Shown here: positions 1-11,166 of the stretch, piece after piece
How positions within the stretch are numbered: position 1 is the stretch's first letter
Layout: every line of letters starts with the position of its first letter
From: Toxoplasma gondii ME49
Lineage: Eukaryota; Apicomplexa; Conoidasida; Eucoccidiorida; Sarcocystidae
Direction: 5' to 3'
Assembly: GCF_000006565.2 (NCBI RefSeq)
Contig: NC_031478.1
Span: forward strand, 1,285,874 to 1,349,873
DNA length: 64,000 nucleotides
Position numbers and translations under genes: made by a program
Notes under the pieces: generated by a model
What the model saw: only the letters and a program-made list of their open reading frames with translations
Databases searched by the model: none
What the model was told of the DNA's origin: nothing

Positions 1-2913
1 TGGATTAAACTTCATAACGCATGGACGAGACATTCTCCAGCGCCGGTATCTCGACACAGAGAAACACACAGGCACGGAACAGAAGTTAAGCCGTACACGA
101 ACGCCACAAACCTTGTAGAGGGGGAGCTAATCGAACACGGTCCGTAGACCACTCAAGAAGAAACGCAAATCGATTTTACAGTACCTGCTTCCAGCCGATC
201 CCGAAAAATCATTTGTGACACTCTGCACATTCCATGGCCAGCAGGATTTCTTTGCGACGCACAGAGTCAACGATTCTGTGACCACAGCGACCCCGTTCTG
301 GGGAACAGCGTAAGCGGAACCGACGATCCAAAAGAAATATTCGAGCAAATCGTCCACTTCTTACGCCGTGTAAAGCTGCATCAGCAAAGGAAAACATGTA
401 CAGAGCAACCCTGTCTAGGTCGCAATTCTCAACATTGTGTTTCCTGTGGAGATCACTAACGAGTTTCGATGCTTGTTCCAGGGTATCGACCAGGTGTCTG
501 GCGCTAGGTCCGTTCGCTGCACGCACTTCAGATACCATGCCGAAGCCATAGTGCGAGTGCTTTATTACTGAAACAATGCCACATGGTGTTTATATGCATC
601 ACCCCCGTTTTGCTACATTCTTTATCGCAAGCACAAAAATGGATTCGTATCGCCGCCTCGTGTCACGATACTCGTGGCTTGCGGCGACAAGCAAGAATGC
701 AGGAGATTTTTTTAGTTTGTTATTTTCCTTGGCGGCTAAAGCAGAGCTGTTCCAATTTTCATGTTGCGCGGCGCAGAATATACGAGAGTGCGGAAATCGA
801 GACGGCAGTTTCTGATTTGCCATGGTTCTTCCGCTTTTGTACCTTTTAGGTACATCCTGTTCACAGGTGTTTCCAGTAGAAGGCTGGGGAATTTCCACTT
901 TTATTATCGTAAGGATTCGTAAAGAAGAAACGGATTGGTGCCGATCCACTCAGTAAACAACTCCTTTCGCGTGTTTTTCCATCTTGCGAGGGTCAGAGCC
1001 ACCCATTCGAGTGCCCTTTGCTTATATGGGAGGCACCACGCAGCGTTGTCGCCTCGCTAGCTGTTGTTTGTCGCTTTTTACAGAGTGGACATATGGTTGA
1101 GTGAATTTGATTTCCTAGTAGGTCTGTCCCGCAGTTACGGACAGACACAAAGAAAAGGCGGACCTTCTTAGCATACTAGGGACCTTCCGAGTACAATACC
1201 CGGAGGGACGTAGCGCGTGATAGTCTCCAGCGGTACAGACGCATTTGCTCGCCCCTATTTTGTGTGGATCTAATTCCTTGCGCGAGATGTGCACGTTTTT
1301 ACACAGTTGGAGGTAGTAAACGTGGCTCTACAGCAGCTGACTTTGCCAAAGCTTTCTCGTTGTTGACATCTCTGTCGATGCAGCTCGGGACCGCGGATCG
1401 TTTGCACAGTTAGCGTATCCACTTGTATATGCTCCTACAGTGCCAGGCTTGCCTCCTCAACGTACAGCGTGGAACTGGGAACGCCAAATTCCTCCCTAAA
1501 ACGTGGAGAGCATCCGTTCAAAGAAGGCTAAGGAGACGCGAAACTCCGTTCTACAAGGGGGAAGACAGTCATGCCTTCCGAGTTATTTACAGTTACATCT
1601 ACATCTGTCTCTACAACTTGAGCGCGCGACCCAGTAGAGAGGAGCGGCACTCCAGGAGACATTTCCTCATCACCAGGGAACCAATTTTGGGAGGTCAGAC
1701 AAGCATCTGCCTACTGAATGATGTACAAACACAGGAAAATCCTGCGTCTACGCTTTTTACCGACTTGCTGGGTATCTGTACATCCGACTGTCGAGGAACT
1801 CTTGACAGATTTGAAGCACTGAAATGTGTCAGAAACGAACTCGCTGAATTTGGAACCGCAGCTTGCTGTTTCACATTTGATGTAACATTCAATAAAACAT
1901 AAATCGACAAGCACCCTCGACTCACGGACGCTTCTCCAAGAAGAGGGCAGCTAGTTCCCCGGAGGCAGCAGTGCATGCAGTTCCTCGGTTCCGGTGGCCT
2001 TGCGGATTTCGCTTGACTCGTGTCTTGTTTTCTCGTTGAAAACCAAGATCTTTCGGTTGTTCTTTTTCTCATCTATCGGCTCTTCACACTCTCTTTCGTT
2101 TCAGAGGGAACTGAGGAGCTAAAGTGACTGCACTGGGATTCTGAGCACGCGAGAGATCGACTTTTGCACAGAGGCGGGAGGGTGTGTATACGGAGAGAAA
2201 TCCTGCCGTGTAGAAGAGGAAGGACTTCGATGTAACCCTGCCTCGAGTCTTGACGACGCAGAGGCGCTGCCAACTCAGGACGCTAGACTTGCATTTCTCT
2301 CCTCTATCGCTTTCTCCTCTCCGTTTGCAGCGTCTACACCGGGAGACACCCGACCGCTCGACGCAGCCGTTCACACGACTGCGTATTGTTCCGCGGCAGG
2401 CTTGCAGACTGTTCGCACCTTTCCACTTCACACTTTGAAGAAGCCGACTGGCTCTCCTGTGTACATGTTGGTGCATTCTGCAAGGACCAAACAGACGATT
2501 TTTTCAGGGGAAACCGCACCAGCGACATGCGCAGCAGACGCTCTCGCGGTGTCTCGACAGTGTGTACATGTCCTCTACTTGTTGTCTCGTCTTCTTCTCC
2601 TCGCAACGCCGTCAGCAACCTGAAAGGCCTTTCTGCCTCGGTTCTTGCTCCTCGCCCTTTGCTCTCGAGAACAACTTCTTCTTTTCTTTATCGCCGCGCC
2701 TTCCTCCTTTCTCTGACAGATGATATCTCCCGCTTCTCCGCCTTCTTCTCTCTCTCTCTTCACCAACCTCTCCTTCCCTGCAGCCCAGTCTGTCGGAGGG
2801 TTGATGGGTGGCGAGTTGGAATTCTTCTCCTCTCTCTTCGCGGTTTCGTCTAGCCTGCCTCTTTCCGTCTGTGCTTCGCGGTCGCGCTCGGACCTGTTCT
2901 TCTTGGGTGTTTA
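1..2913. other. 5' spacer, no confident gene
   Basis: No recognisable conserved protein was found on either strand here. The part from about 2,280 to 2,900 is strongly pyrimidine-rich on the + strand, and the gene that begins at 2,914 follows directly, so this part is most likely its promoter and 5' UTR. A weak minus-strand reading frame at 209-538 is listed separately. Short frames around 1,423-1,902 lack an ATG and show no motif. Confidence 0.5.
209..538 (-). CDS. Possible small hypothetical ORF
   Basis: This is an ATG-initiated minus-strand frame of 109 codons. I do not recognise the protein. The first 55 or so residues look globular and helix-prone (an RHLVDTLEQASKLV-type stretch), and the C-terminus has a CAEC pair. 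A good donor (GTAAGA) occurs in frame just after the helical part, near position 366, so the real gene could splice toward the left window edge. Joining it to the nearest acceptor gives an early stop. It may be a first exon of a gene running out of the window, or chance. Confidence 0.22.
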   Translation of the reverse strand: MVSEVRAANGPSARHLVDTLEQASKLVSDLHRKHNVENCDLDRVALYMFSFADAALHGVRSGRFARIFLLDRRFRLRCSPERGRCGHRIVDSVRRKEILLAMECAECHK

Positions 2914-5900
2914 ATGATGCCTCTCCCCTTCGCCACGACGCTCCGGCGAACGCGGAGAGGCAGCACAACAGACGCCCATGCCAACCTAGGCAAGTCTTCT
3001 TCGTCTCTCCTTTCTTCTGTTTCTCTCGAGAAACTGAAAGTTTTTCGCTTGCGGTCTTCCTCTCGCGCTTCTTGGACGCAGTCTGCACAGTCGAAGCCAG
3101 GCCGTGCGAAGGCCTCGCGTCGGCAGTCGCAGGAACTCACTTGTCTCGCTTCTGCCCTCGCCTCGCAGCCACTGTTGGCGAAGCATGCTGCCTCGACTCC
3201 AGGATCTCCTCTCTCGCGATGTGCAGACGAGAACCCTCGATTTGTTTCCGAGCCTCTCCCCTGCGATTCAGCTCAACTGTACTCAGTGAAAGACCGTAAC
3301 ACACATTCTTCCTCTTCTTCCTCTTCCTCCTCTTCCTCCTCTTGTTCCCCTTCTTCCTCTTCCTCCTCTTCTTCCCCTTCTTCCTCTTCTTCGACTTCCT
3401 CCTCTTCTTCGACTTCCTCCTCTTCTTCGACTTCGCTGTCATCACGGGAGAAGGGTGTGCAAGAGTTTTCCAGGAGTATTTCTCAAGGTCAAATGGCTTC
3501 CGCTCCCTTGCCCCCGTCGGCTCGGCCCAAGCCTTCTCCGGATAGTTCGCCGCCGTCCGAGTTATCTTCTGTCGCGTCTGCCTCGGCCTCGCCGCGCGGC
3601 TCCGAGCCTTCGCAGTTTGTCTCCCCGCTGCCGACCCTCCACACGCCGGAGACAGGCGGAGATTCTCCGGCCTCGCCTCCGACCGCGGTCGTTGGGGCGC
3701 GGCGTCCTGCGACTGCGCCGTTCCTCGCGGAAGCTCCTCGTCCCCTTCGAGCCGCACTGGCTGCTGAAAAGAGACGAGCCTCGAACATGCATGAAGCGCA
3801 AGCTGTGTCGCCGTCGTCCGCCGCTTCGCCTGTCCAGGCGGACCGGCCGGAGACAGCAGCGACGGGGGAGAAGCGAGGAGACTTCTTGGCGCCGTCCGTG
3901 GGGCGTCTGAGCGTGACAAACGGGAAGGCGTCCAGGTCGGGAGTTTCGTCTCCTAACTGGTTGTCTCAGGAGGAGTTGGAGTGGGCGCTGGTGCCCGAAA
4001 AGGACGCGAAACTCTCTCCCCACTCTCGCGGTGAAGAAGAGACAGAGGCGCCGCAGCCGAGGCGCGTCTCCACCTCCTCTCTGTCTCCGCACTCCTCCCC
4101 GCCGCCCTCCCCACAGTGCTGGGCTATGCACCTGCCGGCGTATCGCGGATCAGACGATGAGTTTCTCGAGTCAGAAGCAGCAGCTGAGTCTGTACGTCTG
4201 GGCCGCGAAGAAGAAGGCTTTCGCACGGAAGAGGCAGCCTCTGGCCGGCTTCCGAGCGACACCGGTCATGCCGAAGCCAGACCTGAGAGACGCCCTGTTT
4301 CTTCACCACTGCTCTTTGCGGGTCCTCTGTCGTCTGCCTCGCTCTCGGCGGTTCGCGCGTCCAACATGACGCGTCATCAGGCGTCCGCGAGACCTGCGAG
4401 GTCGGACCTCGTTTCCATATTCTCTACCGCAGACGCGTCGCGCACACAGACTCGCAGCCTGAGCCGCGAGGCCTGCAACTCGAGTAGCCAGGGAACGCCG
4501 GACGCGAGAGCACACGCTCCAGCGCTGCGCCGGAGCACGAACGAGAGACCACCAGCCGAAAGTTCCGAGCCCGAGGGAGAACCCGAATATACGGCGCATG
4601 CAGGTGCGGGAATTCTTCTCCCGTTCCTAGAAAGTGCCAATCGCAAGGGCCTGTTTGTCGAACTGTTCACCGCCGAAGAAGCCGCAAAGGCTCTGGCGGC
4701 CTACCTCACCGACGTGGAACGAGGAAGGTGCTGCGCCGTCTGCAAATTATGGTCCGTGAAAACCGCTTCTCCCCCGTCTCCAATGCATCTCTATCGAACA
4801 CCGCCAGCCTCCACCTGCATGCAGACGCAAGGCGCAAACGCCTATAAAAGAGATGAAATGCCGCCTCATCGTCTATTTATAAGTCGAACAGACTCGCTAT
4901 TCCAGTGCATACAGACGCCTCTATCTGCGTATATATATATACATATATATATACATATACATACATATATATACATATATATGCAAGACAGCAATGGCTC
5001 CTGTATCTCTTTACGCGTAACTAGAGCTACAAGCATGTGTATACGCATGTACATGAGCCTGTATATACATAAATATATTTATCTATGTGACGGAAATATC
5101 TCCTCGATGTATCTAAGTGTCTAATGAAGTCTACAAACTTGAGTATACACGTGAGTGCGTACCTCTGTACGTGCGAGCGTATGCATTGATCTACGTATGT
5201 ATGCACACACTTGAAGATGGCGATACGGCTCTAGGAATATGGCGAAGAGACCTCGCAGCCCGTCGGTTGTCAGCGCATGCATTCAATATTTAATTTTCTG
5301 AGATGTACACCCCCACTGAGGAAAGTCCTCCTCAGTGGCGTTTTTCAAAGAGGTTTCCTGATTCTCTTGTAAAGCTCCGCAGCTGTTTCTGTCGAGGTAG
5401 ATCGTTGTCGACGGTCGATCGCGTCTCTGTAGACTCGCAACTCTGTGCTTGCGCGGGAGCCCTTGAGTTTCTCACAGGGAAGGAGCGCAGGCGGTTGAGT
5501 TGTCTGAGCGTCTCTGCGCGTATTTCGACATCAGAGAACGGCAGAAGAGTCGATCGAGGAATTCGTATATTTGTTCCCCCTGTCGCTCTGTTCGTTGAGA
5601 CCATTGCTCTGGTTTGACGCCCCCGGTTGGAAGTGCAAGTGTCTGTGTTGCGTTTTCGATCAAGAATGGCTTTTTTCACTGGCCCACATGCGTCTCTCTC
5701 GCGTACTGGCATTGCCCACCTGCTAGTATTTTTTATAATTCTGTTTATTTACAGAGATTTGTCATCCACTTACATTGTGGTACTAGCAACACACGGTCGA
5801 GCTAGGATCTTGATATCCTCAGTTCCGGTTTTCTACGCAGGCTAAGTTATCACGCCTTTGTGCCTATCAAGGTGGAGGACTCGTAAGTGGGGAGTGAGCC

Positions 5901-8900
5901 TTGCGTTGCTTCTCTTTTTTCCTTCACCCTTGCAGGTACAGCGAGTTGAATTCGCTGGAACTGCTGAAAATCCACTTCGGGAAGCGCGGCTTCCCTGCCG
6001 GCGGCCGGCGCGCCTTGTGGCGCCTCGCGCTCCTCGGCGACGAGGTGCTCTGTACAGCTGAAGAGTATCAGGTAAAGAAAACAAAATTGTGAATCGTCGT
6101 ACAACAGCCGTTTCACTCGAAGACAAAGAGACGTCTGAGCGCCTAGGACGGTGCTGTCGCGCCCGATTTCCGGACCGAAGCTTCTCTCAGAGGCAACTTC
6201 GTCGACTTGCTCGCGAAGCCAAAGGGCGTCGAGCGGGAGAGAACGCCCCGGGTCCGCGTGAGCTGCCGCGGTGCACTCCGAGGGGGTCGGCGAAACAGAG
6301 AGAGTGGAGACAGCGGTGAACTGGAAAGAAGAGCTCTGTCTGTCTGTACAGGCGACTCCGTCTCTGACCTCTCTGTTTCGCGTTTTCTGCAGAGTCTCTC
6401 TCAGATACCCAGCGCGGACGACCCAGAAATTCTACGCGACGTCGGACGCACCTTTCCGTATCGAAAAAAGTTCCGGGAACCTGCAATGTCAGTGCCAGAC
6501 TGCACAAAGGCTGAAAAAGAAATTTCGCAAACGCATGAGTCTGATTCAATGCGTGGCTGTTGGCAACTCTCTCCTGCGTTTTCCTGACGTATTCTTTGTT
6601 CCCCTCGATGCTCGAGGATCGTTTTCTTTCTTCACAGTGTATTCCCCAGATGCATGTCTTTTACCTCTCCTCTCTGCCAGCCCCTTCTGTGGCTACTCGC
6701 TCTCCCGTCATCTCTTCTTCTCTTTTCTCTCTTCTTCTCTTCATCTGTTCTCTGTCCGTCGCTTCTCTCTCGTCTTTCTTCTCTCTCTCCTCCGCTCCTC
6801 CTCTCTTCTTGCTTTCTCTTTCATCGTCTCTCGCTCTCGCGTCATCTCCCGCTTCTCTTCTTCTTCTTCGTCTCGCCATGTTCTCTCTGTTCTCTTGCTT
6901 CCTCGCGTCGAAGTCGCGTCTTTCTGCCGCGTTCAGTCTCCGCTCTGCGCGAGGCCGCGTCTCCTCTGACAGCTTTTCGCTTTTCCGCGTACCTTCGCAC
7001 TAGCGAGCGAGCCTCGCCCCGGCTCGGCGGAGTTCGAGGGTGCAAACAAGATGCGCAGTTTCCTCGTCCTTTTCCTGCGTAAACCTCGTTCACAGGCAAC
7101 AGGCGCTCGAACGCATACTGAGGGCGTCGGCGAATCAGCTGCCGAAGGTCGGCTACTGCCAAGGAATGAACTTCGTCGCAGGTGTGTTGCTCGAGGTACT
7201 GGGCGACGAGCAGGTGAGAGTCAGGGAAAGCGATTTCGAGACAGACAACAGGCTGTTCGAACGCGAAAACGGATCGAGGGATCCTCGCAGAGAACGCGGA
7301 GAAAGGCCGCTTCCAGGCGCGAGAAATTCGCGAGAGGGTGGCGCCGAGAACGGCAAGGCGAGACAGCAAAAAGGACGGACGCGTTCTCTCGCCTCGAAAA
7401 CATCTGGGGCGCTGCATGTGTGTAGCAGCTGCGAGAGAAGAACGAAGGTCGACCAGCGCTGTGTCGGTGAATCTCTCTGCGTCTGTGCTCCGGCGGCGCC
7501 TCGCGGTCGAAGAGAGGGAGGACGCTGAGTGCGCGAGCGACGTGCATGCACTTTTCTTCTTTGGGTTTCTTCGAAATTTCTGCAGTTGCGGTTTTAGACC
7601 TCGAGGGTCACCTCGTTCTCTGGTCGCCGCAGAGTGCCTGTCATCTGTTTTCTCTCATGTGCTCTCCACAGAGACCCCACAAGAAGGACCTTCTTTCGCT
7701 TGTCCGTATCGCACTTGGTTCCACCTTGGGCTTTCGCAAAATGTTCCGAGTCTTTCTCTTTCACTCCTTTCACATCGTGTTCAGTGCCTAGCAGAGTCTC
7801 CTCTTCCTTTTTTCAGTTCGATTCTCGTCTCGCGTTCAACAGAGTCCTGTTGCGTCTCTCTTATCCATTCACTCTCCTTTTTGTGCTCAGCAGTGACGTT
7901 CGCTTCTCGTTTCCTTATTTGTCTTCTAATGCTTGAGTGCACCCTGGTTTCTCGTATCTTTCTTCTCTCTGGCCATGCAGACTGCGTACCAGTGTCTAGC
8001 GTCGTTAATGAAGTCCTACCAACTCGACCAGGTCTACTCTCCTTCTCTTCACCGTGTCAAGGTACGTGCATGCAAATCGTCTTTCGTCTCCGATTCGCTT
8101 CCCAAAAAACGGAGTTTACGGAACATCTTACGAAACTCACGGCATGCCCAGCAGGCGCCGTGCCATACTGTGACTTCTTTGTTCCACGACTACGCGGTGT
8201 TCAACTTCTGTTTCTGCGAGCATCTTCCTCTTGTGTCTACTTTGCGCAGATCCTCGGAAGCATTGTTGAACTGTGCAAGTCACAAAATGCCACAGTGTTA
8301 GATCTTCTGTCCTTTCAACTCTTTTCTTCGGGGCTGATCCGCTTTAGTGTGTTGGGGGCCATCGGGGAGTCTCTTCTTGTCTTCTCCTGAGAAATTCAGT
8401 TGCATGCACGCATTTGCATGCGCTTCAGTTTCCCCAGCTCTGTGTGCACCGTGTTCCCCTCTCTCTGCGTCGCAGGTGATCGTTTTTGAATTTGACTGCC
8501 TTCTAAAGGCCTTTCTCCCCAAACTGCATGCGCATTTCGTAAGGTCTCGCCTCTCGCAGAAAAGCAAAACATGAAGAGTGAGACTTCACTGGAGTAAAAC
8601 CGACGGGGTCCGGTAGAGACCTGTGTTCGCGACTTCATACTCGTGCATGCACATAAACGCGTTTGGATTTGTTCCCGCCGTACCTCTATATCATCGATCT
8701 GTCTGGTGCATGCATGCATTTGTGTCTCATACATCAGTGGGGTCGATTCGTAGTTTCGTACGCAAGCCGCACGCGCCTCCTTCGTCGCGAAAGACAACGC
8801 AAACGAACCTGGACGACTCCCGCGTCGGATGGTGGGCGACGGTGTACGTACAGCTGCCTGGCCTAGGCCTCTGCGCATGCACATCCGCCGTCGAAAAGGT

Positions 8901-11166
8901 TGGGTGCGTTGGAATCGAAGCGCCTTCACGCCTACTACATGTGCGGCGAATGTTGAACTTGGCTTTGTCTTGGCTTTGTCTGTTCGCCAGGAAAAACAAC
9001 ACATTCGACCAGACTACTACTGCGTCCAGTGGGTCATGACTCTGTACGCTTATGAGTTACCTCTCTCTGTGGTCGTGAAAATCTGGGACCTCTTCTTATT
9101 GAAAGGATGGAAAATTCTCTTCAAGGTCGGCCTCGCCATTCTCGACAGCGTCCGCTGTAGGTCCTTCCCTCAGCCCTTGGCCCTCGCGCTCACACTCCAC
9201 GATTTTCAGTTTCTCCATCTTCCTTCTCTTCGTTCCTTCTTTGCTCTTTCGCTCTTCGTTGTCCTGTTCGCGCTCCCGCTGACGTCTCTACGGGTCATCT
9301 CCTTCTGCCCCATTCTTGTCTCGTTCTTCGCGTTGCTCTTTCTCTCTCTCTCGCTTGTCTCTCTCCTCGCATCTCGCGCTCTCCACTTTGTATCTCCGGG
9401 CGCTTTGGGGTCTCGAAGCATCGTGTGCGGCGAACATTTAGATCTCCTTTACAAATAAGGATTGTGCAGATCACGCTGCCTCACCGAGTATCTTTTGTTT
9501 TGAGACTGCAGGCGTCTCTCCTCCCGTGTGCTACCTTAGCATTCGTGGTTCCGTCTCGGCATCCCTTCTCGTCGTTTTCTGCTGCCTCTTCTCGGCAAAC
9601 GGTGTCGCGCTTCGTCTCTCGAAACGGGACTTTAACGCTCGCTCTCATGTCTAGTTTTCTTCGCTGTTTTTTTGTTTCCTCTGAAGCTGTGTTGCTCTCG
9701 CTCTCCTACGAAGATACGCTACAGCACATTCGCTGGGCCTCGGCTGCTGCCACAGCGGCGACGGCGCCCTCGGACGTTCTGGAAAAAAAAGCAGACGAAC
9801 AGAGAAGAAGAAACGCCATGAAATACTCCGCACCCCACTTGAAGGATACGACTACATGCGAAATGCCGTCCGGTGACTCTTCTTCTTCCTCCTCTTCTTC
9901 CTCCTCTTCCTCCTCTTCCTCCTCTTCTTCTTCCTCCTCTTCTTCTCCATCTTCTTCTTCGTCTTCTTCCTCTTCTTCTCCCCCTTCTTCTTCTTCGTCT
10001 TCTTCTTCCTGTCCCGGAGAACCTGAGGGTGACGAAGCGGCGGCAGACACCCAGGAGGTTTCTCTCTGTTCTGTCTCCGAGGGCGAGAGAGGCGCAGTCC
10101 TGGAAACGAAAGAGACGAGTCAGCCGGACGACGAACAGGCTGGGGTGGAGAGACTGCTGGAGCGCATGGCGCGTTTCCCTGTGAAAACAAAAATGCTGCT
10201 TGCTCTCGAAAGAGCCTACGATCGCTTCGGAGACAACGCAGAGTTCCTCATTGTCAGAGGTGCGATTCCTTCGTGCTCGCAGCAGCCTCTTGCGCGCGGA
10301 CTCAACGCATATGGCAACGCTGGCCGAGTTGCCAAGAACGCGTCTGCCTTCACGTTACGTTCGAACAAAACGCGCCGGCCTGTCCCCGTTTGAGGCGTCT
10401 GACTATGCGGGTCGAACTGCATGCGCCGGTCTCCGCGCGACGCGCCGGTCTGTCCGTCGTCCAGCCTGTAGCGGGGGGCGTTTGTTCCTTGGATCAGAGA
10501 AGCAGAGGGACTGTTCCGGAACCTAGGGCCTGAGGGTGCTGCCAGCTACGCGCCGCAGTGGGCGGCTACTGCTGGGCGAGTTTGTTCGGGGGCTGCATCC
10601 CCGCGCCTGAGAGACGAACAAGTACATGTTGTTTTTCACCAGCAACAACGGGCAGGATCTGTTGGGGAGTCCTCCAGGGTGTCTGTACACTCGGCGCGGA
10701 CGGGGAAACCATCCGGCGGATGCACCAGAGGGTGGAGAAAGGACGCCGCTCAGTGCGGCGGAAAAATAGGGCGTTCACCTTGTGAATTTCGAAGGACGCG
10801 GGATCTGCGCATGTGTGTCGCGCCCCCACAGGATTGCCGATTCGGTCATCTTTTTCTTGGTTTGTGTGTCTCCGTTTTTATACAGACAAGGCTTCGAAGA
10901 AACTGCGGTGGTGCGTGAGAGCGAGACGTCCAACGCGCCCGCGCCGACCTGACGCTCAGGACAAACGGGCGCAGCAGTGGGGAGTAGGTCCTTTCGACTG
11001 GGGATTCTTCGGGACCGGCGCAGAAGGCGCCTCTGGGGTGCGTGCAGGGAACTCCGGATTCCAAGGCTTCTCGTTGTCGATTTTCTCGGACTACTTTGCT
11101 CCCAACGGCGCGAAGACAGACACCGAAGAAGAGGCGGAAAGCGGCCGAGGCGAAGAGGCCGCGTGA
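2914..11166 (+). CDS. TBC-domain Rab GTPase-activating protein
   Basis: Predicted exons are 2914-4727, 5936-6071, 6393-6487, 7096-7213, 7981-8061, 8476-8538, 8991-9156, 9687-10259 and 10886-11166. All junctions keep phase and give 1,108 residues. The first ~600 residues are disordered and Ser/Pro-rich. The TBC domain starts at about residue 610, with the R-G-P..R..W motif. It has both catalytic fingers of active Rab GAPs: R669 in IL-R-DVGRTFP and Q704 in GYCQGMNF. It then continues through the FDCLLKAFLP and WDLFLLKGW helices. Exon 8 carries a long poly-Ser insertion. TBC proteins speed GTP hydrolysis on Rabs in membrane traffic; the Rab partner cannot be told from sequence. The start is uncertain: 2914 is the first in-frame ATG, but 3493 has a better context (TCAAATGG) and would remove 193 residues. 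Confidence 0.85.
3301..3440 (+). repeat. Poly-Ser-coding TCC/TCT tract in TBC exon 1
   Basis: This is an imperfect trinucleotide run of TCC, TCT and TTC, broken by a few ACT, CCT and TGT codons. It encodes a Ser-rich block in the open frame of exon 1. It lies between the first in-frame ATG (2914) and the better-context ATG (3493), so whether it is translated depends on start choice. Confidence 0.8.
4929..4982. repeat. (TA)n / ATAC microsatellite, TBC intron 1
   Basis: Alternating TA with ATACAT interruptions, inside the 1.2-kb first intron of the TBC gene. Confidence 0.9.
9878..10009 (+). repeat. Poly-Ser-coding TCT/TCC tract in TBC exon 8
   Basis: A long imperfect TCT/TCC/TTC trinucleotide run reads in frame as about 40 residues, almost all Ser with a few Pro. 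It sits C-terminal to the TBC fold, between the last TBC helix and a charged helix (RFPVKTKMLLALERAY). It is probably a flexible linker and likely to vary in length between strains. Confidence 0.85.
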
